Source: Proteiniphilum propionicum
GTDB taxonomy: Bacteria; Bacteroidota; Bacteroidia; Bacteroidales; Dysgonomonadaceae
Assembly (NCBI RefSeq): GCF_022267555.1
Contig: NZ_CP073586.1
Location: forward strand, 1,302,001-1,366,000
Direction: 5' to 3'
Length of the DNA: 64,000 nucleotides
The translations under genes were made by a program, and so were the position numbers. Shown in pieces: positions 52,142 through 61,138 of this stretch. Under the pieces are notes generated by a model that worked only from the letters and a program-made list of their open reading frames with translations, made no database searches and was not told the origin of the DNA. The stretch's first letter is position 1, and each line of letters starts with the position of its first letter.

Positions 52142-53872
52142 TTATTTGCTAAGAGACTCTAAGATTTCCTTTCTCATTTTTCTGAAATTGGGGATTGTAT
52201 TATTGTATTCGGCATAAGATATAACAACCTTATCTACAATGTCCTGAGCTTTTAACGGATTCTTCTCCCTCAACATCTTTAATAATTCATAGTCATAGAT
52301 GCCATCTCTCATTGCCGACAACCTGATGGATGGATACAATTTTCCATATCCGGGATAAACGATGTAAGAATCGCCTCCAGGCCAGTCGTGAGTAAGGTTG
52401 GTCGTTTCCTTATAAGGATCAGCCGCAGTGGTCCATGAATTACCTCCCCAATGCAAATAGCCGGAAGCTTGGTATTTGAAATTAATCCAGTGCATGATTC
52501 TCATCTGGATCAGAGGTAACTGGATAAAACGGTTAGCATAATTACCCTGCGGTCCAGTACAAGTGTAGATCCAGACTTCATCTCCTTTGTCTATCAATGG
52601 TTTAAATATGGTGTCATAATTAGATCCAAATACATTTACCTGAGGAATCCAAATGTCAATACCATCATCAATACCTTCAGAAGTTAATACAGCCTCTAAG
52701 ATTTTTACTCCTTCCATATGCTTCCTTACAAAAGTGCTTATTTCCGAATAAGATGCTGCGTTGGCGATAACAGGCTCGTCTCCGATGTGTTGTAGATATC
52801 TATCATACCAACCGTTGTCTTCTAAATATTTTCTGAATACAGGCAGAAACTGAGAATAGAATATCTGGCTTCGCTGATCGGAAAGAGGCAAAAGTCGAAT
52901 TGAAATTTCGTTGCCTTCAAGAATAGGAACATATACTCCGAAAGGAGCTTCTGATTCACCGAACCGATAACCAAGATGTGCACCTTCGATTCTTGTCAAC
53001 GCCCCTAATTCTTCAAAAATACGCAACTCTTTATCGAAATTATCGAAATCGAAACTATACACCCCATCAGCAGACAGACTGAATTTAATATTATCAAATA
53101 GACTTATATAGTGGGTATTATTCTTGTACTCTGCCGATATCTTAGCAAATTCCCGAACTAACTGCCAATAAAAATCAGAATATCTGGTTACCGGAGTTCC
53201 ATTGTTCATATACGCCAATGTTTGGCTGTCCATAAAGTACCAGTTTGTTGTTGATAGTGAAATGTTATCTACTACCACCGGGTATACTTTAATAAAAAAT
53301 GGCTTCTCCTCTGATATTTGTTTCCCATCGATAGATCCGGAAACCCTCATTGTTCCTTTATAGATTCCTGCAGGCGTACTCTTTGGAATTTCGGCGGTTA
53401 TCCAAAAAGGCTGAGCCTCATAAGACTTAAATCCTGGTTCATCTAACGGGAACATAGGATCAGGATATTGATCGGTGGGTGACTTTATGATTACATTAGA
53501 TTCTAAGATAAAGCGATTAGTAGATCCTACATACCCAATTTTTTTAATCGTAGCATCTAGACTTGCAGAATGCTCTGTATGATTTATCTTTACATTTATC
53601 TGAGGATCTTTTAATTGATCAAAGGGCTTCACTACCAATTGAATTGTTGCGTATTCTCCCTGCGCCACATACAAAGTATCGGCTTGATTTTCTAAAGACT
53701 GTTTAGGAAGTACCTTTTCCAGGGGATCTATTTGATAAATATGAAGAACCTTGGCAGGAGTTGAGTCTAGAGTATTGTCACATTGATGTCCATAAGCAAA
53801 AAGTGAATTCGTTATTATAGCTAGAAATAGGTACATCAGTCGATATACTATGTTCTTATTTTCGTTACACAT
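52142..53872 (-). CDS. GH123/DUF4091-type glycoside hydrolase-like protein, 576 aa
   Basis: A secreted protein (signal peptide within residues 1-27) with an N-terminal beta-sandwich and a barrel. The catalytic Asp-Glu pair of GH123 (beta-N-acetylgalactosaminidase) is seen in YLQHIGDEPVIAN (about residues 364-365). The C-terminal DUF4091 block is GDSYIVYPGYGKLYPSIRLSAMRDGIYDYEL. It is a close tandem paralogue of the next upstream gene, sharing almost identical C-terminal halves, but it lacks that gene's BT_3987-like N-terminal domain. The exact sugar is unproven. Confidence 0.85.
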   Translation of the reverse strand: MCNENKNIVYRLMYLFLAIITNSLFAYGHQCDNTLDSTPAKVLHIYQIDPLEKVLPKQSLENQADTLYVAQGEYATIQLVVKPFDQLKDPQINVKINHTEHSASLDATIKKIGYVGSTNRFILESNVIIKSPTDQYPDPMFPLDEPGFKSYEAQPFWITAEIPKSTPAGIYKGTMRVSGSIDGKQISEEKPFFIKVYPVVVDNISLSTTNWYFMDSQTLAYMNNGTPVTRYSDFYWQLVREFAKISAEYKNNTHYISLFDNIKFSLSADGVYSFDFDNFDKELRIFEELGALTRIEGAHLGYRFGESEAPFGVYVPILEGNEISIRLLPLSDQRSQIFYSQFLPVFRKYLEDNGWYDRYLQHIGDEPVIANAASYSEISTFVRKHMEGVKILEAVLTSEGIDDGIDIWIPQVNVFGSNYDTIFKPLIDKGDEVWIYTCTGPQGNYANRFIQLPLIQMRIMHWINFKYQASGYLHWGGNSWTTAADPYKETTNLTHDWPGGDSYIVYPGYGKLYPSIRLSAMRDGIYDYELLKMLREKNPLKAQDIVDKVVISYAEYNNTIPNFRKMRKEILESLSK

Positions 53873-53910
53873 AAATGTTTTATTGCTGATTAGTTAATTC
53901 AAATAATTAT

Positions 53911-56046
53911 TTACTCACTAAGAGATTCCAATATTTGTTTTCTCATATTTCTGAAATTGGGAATCGTATTGTCGTATTCTGCATTTGAGAAAACAACTTT
54001 ATTTACGATATTCTGAGCCGCTGCTGGATTTTTTTGATCTAGCATCTTTAACAGTTCATAATCATAAATCCCATCTCTCATTGCCGACATTCTGATAGAT
54101 GGATACAATTTTCCATATCCCGGATAAACGATGTAAGAGTCGCCTCCGGGCCAGTCGTTAGATAAGTTAGTCGTTTCCTTATAAGGATCATCAAAAGCAG
54201 TCCAGGAATTACCTCCCCAGTGTAAATACCCGGAAGCCTTATATTTAAAATTGATCCAGTGCATGATTCTCATCTGAATCAGAGGTAATTGAATAAATCT
54301 ATTTACATAATTACCCTGTGGCCCGGTACAGGTATAAAACCAAACTTCTTTTCCCTGATCAATCAATGGCTTAAAGACAGACTCATAATCTGACCCAAGG
54401 GTATTTACCTGAGGAGTCATAATATCAATACCATTCTGAATGCCATTTGTGGTCAGGATAGCCTCTAATATCGGCACTTCTTTCATGTGTTTTTTTACAA
54501 AGTCACTTATTTCCAAGTAAGATTGAATATCCGAATTACCGGGCTCATCTACAATATGTTGCATATATATATCATGCCAACCTCTATCTTTTAAGTGTTG
54601 TTTAAGTGCCGGAAGAAATTGATTATAAAAATCCTGACTTCGTTGATCTGAAAGGGATAATAATCTGATTGAAATTTCACTGCCATCAAGAATAGGCACA
54701 TAGACCCCTAAAGAATTAGTGGGTGCACCAAATCGATATCCTAATTGACCACCTTCTATTCTTTTTAACGCCCCTGCTCGCTCGAAAATTAGTAATTCTT
54801 TGTCAAAATTATCAAAATTGAAACCATATTTTCCATTGGAAAGTGTAAATTGAATATTGTTAAACAAGTTTATGAAGTGAACATTATTTTTATATTCGGC
54901 AGATACTTCAGCAAATTTGCGAACTAATTGCCAATATAAATCAGAGTGCATATCTACTTTTGTTTTATTATTCATATAGGCGAGTGTCGGACTATCCAGG
55001 TAATACCAATTGGTTGTTAATAATGATATTTCTCGGACTGCCACCGGATATACTTTAATATAAAACAACTTTTCGGTAGAGACTGACTTCCCGTCAATAA
55101 ACCCCGCAACCTTCACTACTCCTTTATAAAGGCCACTAGGTGTTTCCAAAGGAATATGTGTTGTTATCCATAAAGGTTGAACGCTATAAGATTGGTAACC
55201 AACCTCATCTATCGGAAATATGGGATCCGGGTATTGATTGGTCGATGACTTTATAATTACGTTAGATTCTAAAATGAAGCGATTAGACGCTCCTACATAG
55301 CCTACTCTTTCGATTTTAGCATTCAGGCTTGTGGAATTTTCTGTGTGATTGATCTGAACATCGATGTTACGATTATCTATTTTATCGAAGGGACTAATAA
55401 CTAATTGTAACGTTGCATACTCTCCTTGTGCTACATGTAGGATATTATCGACATCGACTTCCAAAGACTGGTCAGGGATAACTTTCTCTAATGCGTCTAT
55501 TTGATAAATATGAAGTAATTGTTCCAGACTCGGAGCAATCAATATTATTGATTTGCTTTTGTCAACCTCAACCCTTTCTGCTGTTTCATTTATTTTAATC
55601 GGAAGCGCATATTGTTTCTGGCTAAGATTCAACTTCTTTATTTGATCCCGATACAATGTTGTTTGTAACTGTTGAGCCTTGTCACTGGGCTTAAATTTTA
55701 CCATTAATTGATTCATATTATAACATGAACCCGGTAAGAGATCAAAATTGGTACTATGAAGCGTATTGTAATCTTTCAGTTCTTTTTCGGATAAAACAGA
55801 CAGATTTACTTCGATTTCTTTACTTGAATTGCCATCTTTCGCCAATCCTAAATGGAAAATAACCTCTTCCTGCGGAATGTCGACAAAGACATCAGTTACT
55901 CCATATTGTGAGAACGAGATTTTTACCGCTTCCTCTGTAATGGGGTCATCTGTATCGCTTTTACAAGAAAAGTTCAGGATGACTGTAATCATCGCTACAA
56001 ACAAAAACAATAATCTGTTTTTCTTATTCTTGTGCATATTATTCAA
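53911..56046 (-). CDS. GH123/DUF4091-type hydrolase-like lipoprotein with BT_3987-like N-terminal domain, 711 aa
   Basis: A lipoprotein signal (LFVAMITVILNFSCKSD). Residues about 35-180 resemble the BT_3987/DUF1735 surface domain (VKISFSQYGVTDVFVDIPQEE, then NTLHSTNFDLLPGSCYNM), which often binds glycans. Next comes the beta-sandwich and barrel of the GH123/DUF4091 type, with MQHIVDEPGNSDIQ (Asp-Glu at about 498) and the C-terminal block WPGGDSYIVYPGYGKLYPSIR. A start three codons downstream (MHKNKK) is possible. It stands 9 bp behind the previous GH123-type gene and 38 bp before its paralogue. Confidence 0.88.
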   Translation of the reverse strand: MNNMHKNKKNRLLFLFVAMITVILNFSCKSDTDDPITEEAVKISFSQYGVTDVFVDIPQEEVIFHLGLAKDGNSSKEIEVNLSVLSEKELKDYNTLHSTNFDLLPGSCYNMNQLMVKFKPSDKAQQLQTTLYRDQIKKLNLSQKQYALPIKINETAERVEVDKSKSIILIAPSLEQLLHIYQIDALEKVIPDQSLEVDVDNILHVAQGEYATLQLVISPFDKIDNRNIDVQINHTENSTSLNAKIERVGYVGASNRFILESNVIIKSSTNQYPDPIFPIDEVGYQSYSVQPLWITTHIPLETPSGLYKGVVKVAGFIDGKSVSTEKLFYIKVYPVAVREISLLTTNWYYLDSPTLAYMNNKTKVDMHSDLYWQLVRKFAEVSAEYKNNVHFINLFNNIQFTLSNGKYGFNFDNFDKELLIFERAGALKRIEGGQLGYRFGAPTNSLGVYVPILDGSEISIRLLSLSDQRSQDFYNQFLPALKQHLKDRGWHDIYMQHIVDEPGNSDIQSYLEISDFVKKHMKEVPILEAILTTNGIQNGIDIMTPQVNTLGSDYESVFKPLIDQGKEVWFYTCTGPQGNYVNRFIQLPLIQMRIMHWINFKYKASGYLHWGGNSWTAFDDPYKETTNLSNDWPGGDSYIVYPGYGKLYPSIRMSAMRDGIYDYELLKMLDQKNPAAAQNIVNKVVFSNAEYDNTIPNFRNMRKQILESLSE

Positions 56047-56055
56047 TTAAAATTA

Positions 56056-57831
56056 TTATTCAGCCCAGTCATTCAATAATTTTTTCGCTTGTTCTAATTC
56101 CTGATAAAGCTCAGGACTTTCTTTTTTTGATCCGAATTGAAGAATGATCTTGTTCATTTTCTCTAATTTTTCTTTCGATTCCAGATCGTTCTTCTCTTTC
56201 CATTCATCCCGATAAATACGAATCTTTTCTGCATCCTGAATCCCTTCTCTCAGACGTTCGAATCGGACAGAACTACGATCAGGATATACGATGTAGGTAT
56301 CTCCCGCGGGATAGCGAATAAAACGAGAGTCTTCGAGCGGCTTTTCATTCCATGAGTTGTATGTCCAATGTAGAAATCCATCATAGCCTAAAGCCAAAGA
56401 ATACCACGAAATATACACTGCATCTGCCGGATTTGAAAAAGTAAATATATTGGGAAATCTATCTCCACAGCAAACATAATAAGCAGACACGAGGCCATTA
56501 TCGCGCCGGACATCCAGATCTTCTTTCGTGAAAGGAGAGTTAAATCCGAGAGTTAAAGATCTGACAAAAGGATATTTTTTATAGCTCTGGTGATTATCTG
56601 CCAAAGATATTCCTAATTCCGGAGCAGCCTTTTGCATGAGATCAACAACGGCTTTCAGGTCTTCCGGAGTACGCTCGTCCATTGCAATATTTGTTATATT
56701 AATCCAACCTTTCTGTTTTAAATGAATGACAAAATCTTGTAAAAAGGGAGTCCACATCTCATAGAATTCAGTGCTACCGGGTTTAGCATTTACATTTACC
56801 ATTTTTCCTGTGGATGCATCATGATAATGTAATTCATTGCCCCATGGAAGCATCGAATAACAATCTATCGTACCTTTTATACCCAAATCTTGCATAAAAT
56901 GAACCCATTTATCAAAAGCGGTATAATCATATTTCCAACTTCCATCAGTGGTCTTGATCCATGTTATCATGTCGGCATATGCATCATAACATTGATTATT
57001 CCAAGGTTCTTTATTTAATGTAGCTGTTATTACTTTCTGACCGGCATCGACCAGGAGCTTCATAATCGGTTTCATTTTTTCGAAATGTTCGTCACTCCAG
57101 ACTTCCAATCCATTCACACGAGCCACAGATGTAGGATGTTGCCACATATCCAGATGAAATTTCCAATCGGCTGGTAATGGCAAAGTCTTTTTCTTTACTT
57201 CTATGGCAATATCTAATTTTTGAAGGTTTTTATTTTTAGATTCGATATTGATCTTTCCTTTGTATAGGCCTGCCTCTGCTTCCCGGGGAATATCTATGGT
57301 AATCCAAACAGGACGCACGTTTTTTGGCTCAATGTCAAAATACTTAATATTATCAAGTATATCTGGAGATAAAGAGGAACGGAAATCGTCCGGATTCGCT
57401 TCTTCGCATCCTCTTTCAAAATAGTCCGTAATCACGTAACGAACAAAACGAGCCTGAGCTATATTCGTTGGTAAAGAAGATGAGCTTGATTGAAAGCTTT
57501 CAAACTCAATATTTACCTCTTCAAATTTTTCTACTGACCAAAGTAATAGTTGGCCAGAAATTCTTTCTCCTTTCCACCCACTTAGTTGCAGAATTTTGCT
57601 GGATGGAATATCCGGAGCTACGGATCTTGGATAACGTGTGTCTATGTCCGCAAAAGAAATATTTAATCCGGATGGGACTTTACTCCAATCGGAAAGAGTA
57701 TCTGCCGTTGGATCGGCTCTCTCTGTAATACTACTATATTCATCTATGTTCTTTACCTGAGAGCAGGCTATAGACTGGAATATAAAGATAAAAAGACTAA
57801 AAGATATGATTCCTGTAAAAATATTTTTCAT
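56056..57831 (-). CDS. GH123/DUF4091-type glycoside hydrolase-like lipoprotein, 591 aa
   Basis: A lipoprotein signal (MKNIFTGIISFSLFIFIFQSIACSQ). The N-terminal beta-sandwich (DUF6067-like, with KILQLSGWKGERISGQLLLWS) and barrel follow. The family's acid pair lies in NITNIAMDERTPEDLKAV (Asp-Glu at about 383). The C-terminus is PLEDSRFIRYPAGDTYIVYPD, then SSVRFERLREGIQDAEKIRIY, which is the DUF4091 signature. It is divergent from the two paralogues downstream, so it is an older member of the set. It is the first enzyme gene after the SusE-like gene, separated by about 145 bp with a hairpin. The next gene starts 9 bp after its stop. Confidence 0.88.
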   Translation of the reverse strand: MKNIFTGIISFSLFIFIFQSIACSQVKNIDEYSSITERADPTADTLSDWSKVPSGLNISFADIDTRYPRSVAPDIPSSKILQLSGWKGERISGQLLLWSVEKFEEVNIEFESFQSSSSSLPTNIAQARFVRYVITDYFERGCEEANPDDFRSSLSPDILDNIKYFDIEPKNVRPVWITIDIPREAEAGLYKGKINIESKNKNLQKLDIAIEVKKKTLPLPADWKFHLDMWQHPTSVARVNGLEVWSDEHFEKMKPIMKLLVDAGQKVITATLNKEPWNNQCYDAYADMITWIKTTDGSWKYDYTAFDKWVHFMQDLGIKGTIDCYSMLPWGNELHYHDASTGKMVNVNAKPGSTEFYEMWTPFLQDFVIHLKQKGWINITNIAMDERTPEDLKAVVDLMQKAAPELGISLADNHQSYKKYPFVRSLTLGFNSPFTKEDLDVRRDNGLVSAYYVCCGDRFPNIFTFSNPADAVYISWYSLALGYDGFLHWTYNSWNEKPLEDSRFIRYPAGDTYIVYPDRSSVRFERLREGIQDAEKIRIYRDEWKEKNDLESKEKLEKMNKIILQFGSKKESPELYQELEQAKKLLNDWAE

Positions 57832-57904
57832 GATAAATGGATATTGCTATTCTCTCTTTTACTTTCTTTATCAGAGAATTTTTCATAAACGAAGATTGGA
57901 TTCA

Positions 57905-57943
57905 ATTGGATAGCATATCTTTATCAATGATATGCTATCCAAT
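57905..57943. other. Long perfect hairpin between SusCDE and the enzyme genes
   Basis: There is a 15-bp perfect stem (57905-57919 and 57929-57943) with a 9-nt loop TTTATCAAT. It lies in the leader of the first hydrolase gene, downstream of susE. It has no U tract on the minus strand, so it is more likely a processing or stabilising element than a terminator. Confidence 0.75.
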
Positions 57944-57975
57944 AATTAAGAGTATCTCAAGAAGTCATAAATTGA

Positions 57976-59184
57976 TTATCGAGACATGAACCTTATTGTC
58001 ATTTTTTCTGTATCAAGAATAATCAAATTGATATCCCCATCTAATATTTGCCAATAGTTATCTGGATACTCTGGTGAGCCGGCTACAAACTGATAAACAG
58101 TATAGGTTTTTCCTTTCGTAACAGGCACAATAAGCCCATCAGGTGTAGTTAAACCTTTATATCCCCAACCTACTCCCTTTTCTATAGGAAATCTTATTCT
58201 ACCACTCGGTTTTCCTGCTTCTCCAGCATCTAATGTTTCGTTGAAAACAAAAATATTTGGATTAGCAATACTTTGTGTCATTGATAGCGGATTATCCACA
58301 TCCCAATCTTTGCCGCCTCCAGGAACCGCTTCCGCAATCATATACACATTGTCATATTTAGGTTTGATAGCTGTTGCTTCGGAATAAAAAACAACTGTTT
58401 TTTCTTTGGTATTTATCACCACAACATAAGTTCCGGCATTGGGGATCAGCCATGAATTATCGGGAGTACCCGAAGTAGCCAGCAGTACAGGCATCATAGT
58501 TCCATCATCTATGGTAAGGTTTGGAGTACGAGAAGAAACTATATCAGCGGAAGCATCTAAAGAAAGAGGAAACTTAATCTTGCCTTCTTGCAGCAACCCC
58601 TTATATGCAAAAACATAAGGATCTTCTATAGCTCTGCTCATTTCTATTTGTCCACCGGGCACTGCTGTTCCAACTGCATACATTTTGTTCGTTTCTATCA
58701 CTCTAGGAGCAAAAGGAGTGACTGTAACCACTACATCTGATATTTCCGGTTTAATAAAATGAGGACCGGTAACAGTTGCAATTACCCTCGCCTCAATTCG
58801 GGCAGATTTTGCCGGTTGTACCTCCCAATAATCGAGAAGAAGCTCATTTAGTTCTCTATGAGTAAAACTTCTTGAGAATACACCTTCAGGCATCTCTTCT
58901 GTTTCTATGGCTGTTTGAAATTGATTCTCTGCAATATCTACTTTAAAGAGATAAGACAATGAGGTTCCTTCTCCTCTATTATTTCCTGTATTCCATGTAA
59001 AGGTAAGAGCAACTTCTTCCGATTTATCTTCATTGAGAACAATGTTATCGCCCGAAGCACTTATCGTTAATGGGTTATCTGTTGTCTCTCCAGGGTTTAA
59101 ATTATCATTGTTACTATCACTATCACACGATGCAATACAACACATGAATAGGAGAAGGCTTAGCAGTTTAAATATATTTTTCAT
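57976..59184 (-). CDS. SusE/SusF-like outer membrane glycan-binding lipoprotein
   Basis: A 402-aa lipoprotein (MKNIFKLLSLLLFMCCIASCDSD, Cys at about 20). The N-terminal SusE domain (about 35-160) contains VALTFTWNTGNNRGEG and SLSYLFKVDIAENQF. Two SusE/F-like carbohydrate-binding modules follow: about 165-270 (MYAVGTAVPGGQIEMSRAIED) and about 280-400 (VYMIAEAVPGGGKDW), which look like an internal duplication. It would capture glycan at the surface. Its position as third gene after SusC and SusD matches the sus organisation. It starts about 28 bp after the SusD stop. Confidence 0.9.
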   Translation of the reverse strand: MKNIFKLLSLLLFMCCIASCDSDSNNDNLNPGETTDNPLTISASGDNIVLNEDKSEEVALTFTWNTGNNRGEGTSLSYLFKVDIAENQFQTAIETEEMPEGVFSRSFTHRELNELLLDYWEVQPAKSARIEARVIATVTGPHFIKPEISDVVVTVTPFAPRVIETNKMYAVGTAVPGGQIEMSRAIEDPYVFAYKGLLQEGKIKFPLSLDASADIVSSRTPNLTIDDGTMMPVLLATSGTPDNSWLIPNAGTYVVVINTKEKTVVFYSEATAIKPKYDNVYMIAEAVPGGGKDWDVDNPLSMTQSIANPNIFVFNETLDAGEAGKPSGRIRFPIEKGVGWGYKGLTTPDGLIVPVTKGKTYTVYQFVAGSPEYPDNYWQILDGDINLIILDTEKMTIRFMSR

Positions 59185-59212
59185 TATACTATTTTTTTTA
59201 TTATACTATTTT

Positions 59213-61117
59213 TTACCATCCCGGAAGTTGTCTCAGATTTGGGTTCCGGTCTAATTCAGATTGAGGAACAGGAAACCAATAACTCTTGAATTTGCGTGTT
59301 TGATATACTTTTCGGACAAAGTAAGCCTCTGGATCATTCTTGTCATCACTATTTTTTGTTCCTGAGAAGTTCATTCCCCAAAAATCTGTATTCAAAGCCT
59401 TTTCGGCATCTTTCCATCTTCGGACATCGTCAAAACGGATAACCGCTTCACAATTCAACTCAACTCTTCTTTCCTGATGTATCGCCTTACGCATAGCAGC
59501 TTGATCCGTTGGAATAGTAACCTCATCTTGACCATTTCCGTAGAGTGGAATTCCAGCTCTTTCTCTGATTAAATTTAGGTAATTCACTACTTTAGTTTTG
59601 TTCGCTCCATAATCTGCTTCATTTAAGGCTTCAGCAGAGGTTAGGTAGGCTTCTGCCAAACGATAAATAATTCCAACTCGTTGTTTAAATGTGTTATTTA
59701 CAGGATTAGCGTCTGGATCTGTTCTTTTCCTCATTAAATATCCCACAGGAGGAGAATCAGGGGAAGGGCCTCCATCTTTACCATTAAGATAGAAATCGGT
59801 AAGACGTCCTGCGCTGTTTATCCAGCTTCCATTATAAAGTACCGAAATATAAAAGCGAGGCTCTCTATTGCAATACATATTGTAGGTTCCAGCCAATGTT
59901 ATCTTATTTTCATCGGCTAATGCATTTCCTTTTACCTCTTTCCAATGAGTTTTTCTTACTTCATCGCTACTTGAAAATCCTTTTTCGGTATAACCGGATT
60001 CCGGGTTGATAACCGGAAGTCCGGATGCGTCATATCCATTGATAGGAGGTAAACCGTTTTTCATAAAAAAGGCATCTACTAATGTTTGAGTTACACTGAT
60101 AGCTCCAGTCCCGCCAGTCCCTCTTGGTTGTGTTACAATATCCCAATTATTATATTGACAATCAGGCCTAGCCATTAGTATTTCTGTATTACCTTCCAAG
60201 AATCCCTTTAACATCACATTCTGATAAGACATAAAAGGGTCAATCTCTCCCGAAGACAAATATTCATAAAACAATTTATGCCCATTTGCCGTCGCGTAAT
60301 TAATCAGATCCTCAGATGCTTCTGCCGCCCGAGTCCATTTTTGGAGACTCGGAGTTGAATTAAAGATAGGGATACCTTCATTATTAACGACATCTTTCAT
60401 CGCAGAGTTTCCATTTACTAATGGGCTGGCGGCGAAAAGAAGTAAACGGGCTCTTATTGCTTTGCACATGACAGAGGTTATTCTTCCATATTTCCGATTA
60501 TCGCTGTAAGAAGGAGGTAAAACATTGGAGGCATCAACCAATAATGTCTCTATCCAGTCTACAACCTTGTCAAAAGGTTGCTGATTAACCAATAACTCAT
60601 TCATGGAGTTTACATCTTGAGCTTTTTCCAAAATTGGAATTGAGCCATAATAAGTCAACATCAAATAATGATAATAGGCAATTAGGAAACGAACTTCCGC
60701 CTTCATATATTCAACCTCAGTATTTTTCAGGTTTTGATCTGGCAATGGCTTTACATTTTCCAAAAAAATGTAGCCCGAACGAATCTGTTTCGGTAAGTGT
60801 AGCCAATAGTTTTTATCCCATCCTGTACTTGAGGCACTCCAATTTCCTTGTTGATAGGAGATGGTCCAAAAGCCATACTGTTCCCATCTGGTAGATGGAG
60901 CTACGTCGTCTCCTATACTTTCCATTCCATAACTATAAACATCTGGCACACCACTATATATACCAGCGAGCCACTTCTCCACATTCGTTTTGTTTTCAAA
61001 TACTAGATCCAAACTTAACTGATCATCAGGCTCTTTGTCAAGATAATCAGAGCATGAACTAAAACTGAATATAGAGATGGTTACTAAAATAACCAATCGC
61101 AATTTGTTCTTTTTCAT
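59213..61117 (-). CDS. RagB/SusD family lipoprotein (second PUL)
   Basis: A 634-aa SusD-like lipoprotein (VILVTISIFSFSSCSDYLDKEP, Cys at about 22). Family marks are the DQLSLDLVFENKTNVEKWLAGIYSG N-terminal block, the IYRLAEAYLTSAEALNEAD segment, the LNLIRERAGIPLYG stretch, and ERRVELNCEAVIRFDDVRRWK near the C-terminus, ending LDRNPNLRQLPGW. It follows the SusC gene by 21 bp and is followed by the SusE-like gene. It differs clearly from the SusD at 1445-3358, so the two loci target different glycans. Confidence 0.96.
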   Translation of the reverse strand: MKKNKLRLVILVTISIFSFSSCSDYLDKEPDDQLSLDLVFENKTNVEKWLAGIYSGVPDVYSYGMESIGDDVAPSTRWEQYGFWTISYQQGNWSASSTGWDKNYWLHLPKQIRSGYIFLENVKPLPDQNLKNTEVEYMKAEVRFLIAYYHYLMLTYYGSIPILEKAQDVNSMNELLVNQQPFDKVVDWIETLLVDASNVLPPSYSDNRKYGRITSVMCKAIRARLLLFAASPLVNGNSAMKDVVNNEGIPIFNSTPSLQKWTRAAEASEDLINYATANGHKLFYEYLSSGEIDPFMSYQNVMLKGFLEGNTEILMARPDCQYNNWDIVTQPRGTGGTGAISVTQTLVDAFFMKNGLPPINGYDASGLPVINPESGYTEKGFSSSDEVRKTHWKEVKGNALADENKITLAGTYNMYCNREPRFYISVLYNGSWINSAGRLTDFYLNGKDGGPSPDSPPVGYLMRKRTDPDANPVNNTFKQRVGIIYRLAEAYLTSAEALNEADYGANKTKVVNYLNLIRERAGIPLYGNGQDEVTIPTDQAAMRKAIHQERRVELNCEAVIRFDDVRRWKDAEKALNTDFWGMNFSGTKNSDDKNDPEAYFVRKVYQTRKFKSYWFPVPQSELDRNPNLRQLPGW

Positions 61118-61138
61118 ATAATATTTTATTATTGTTGA

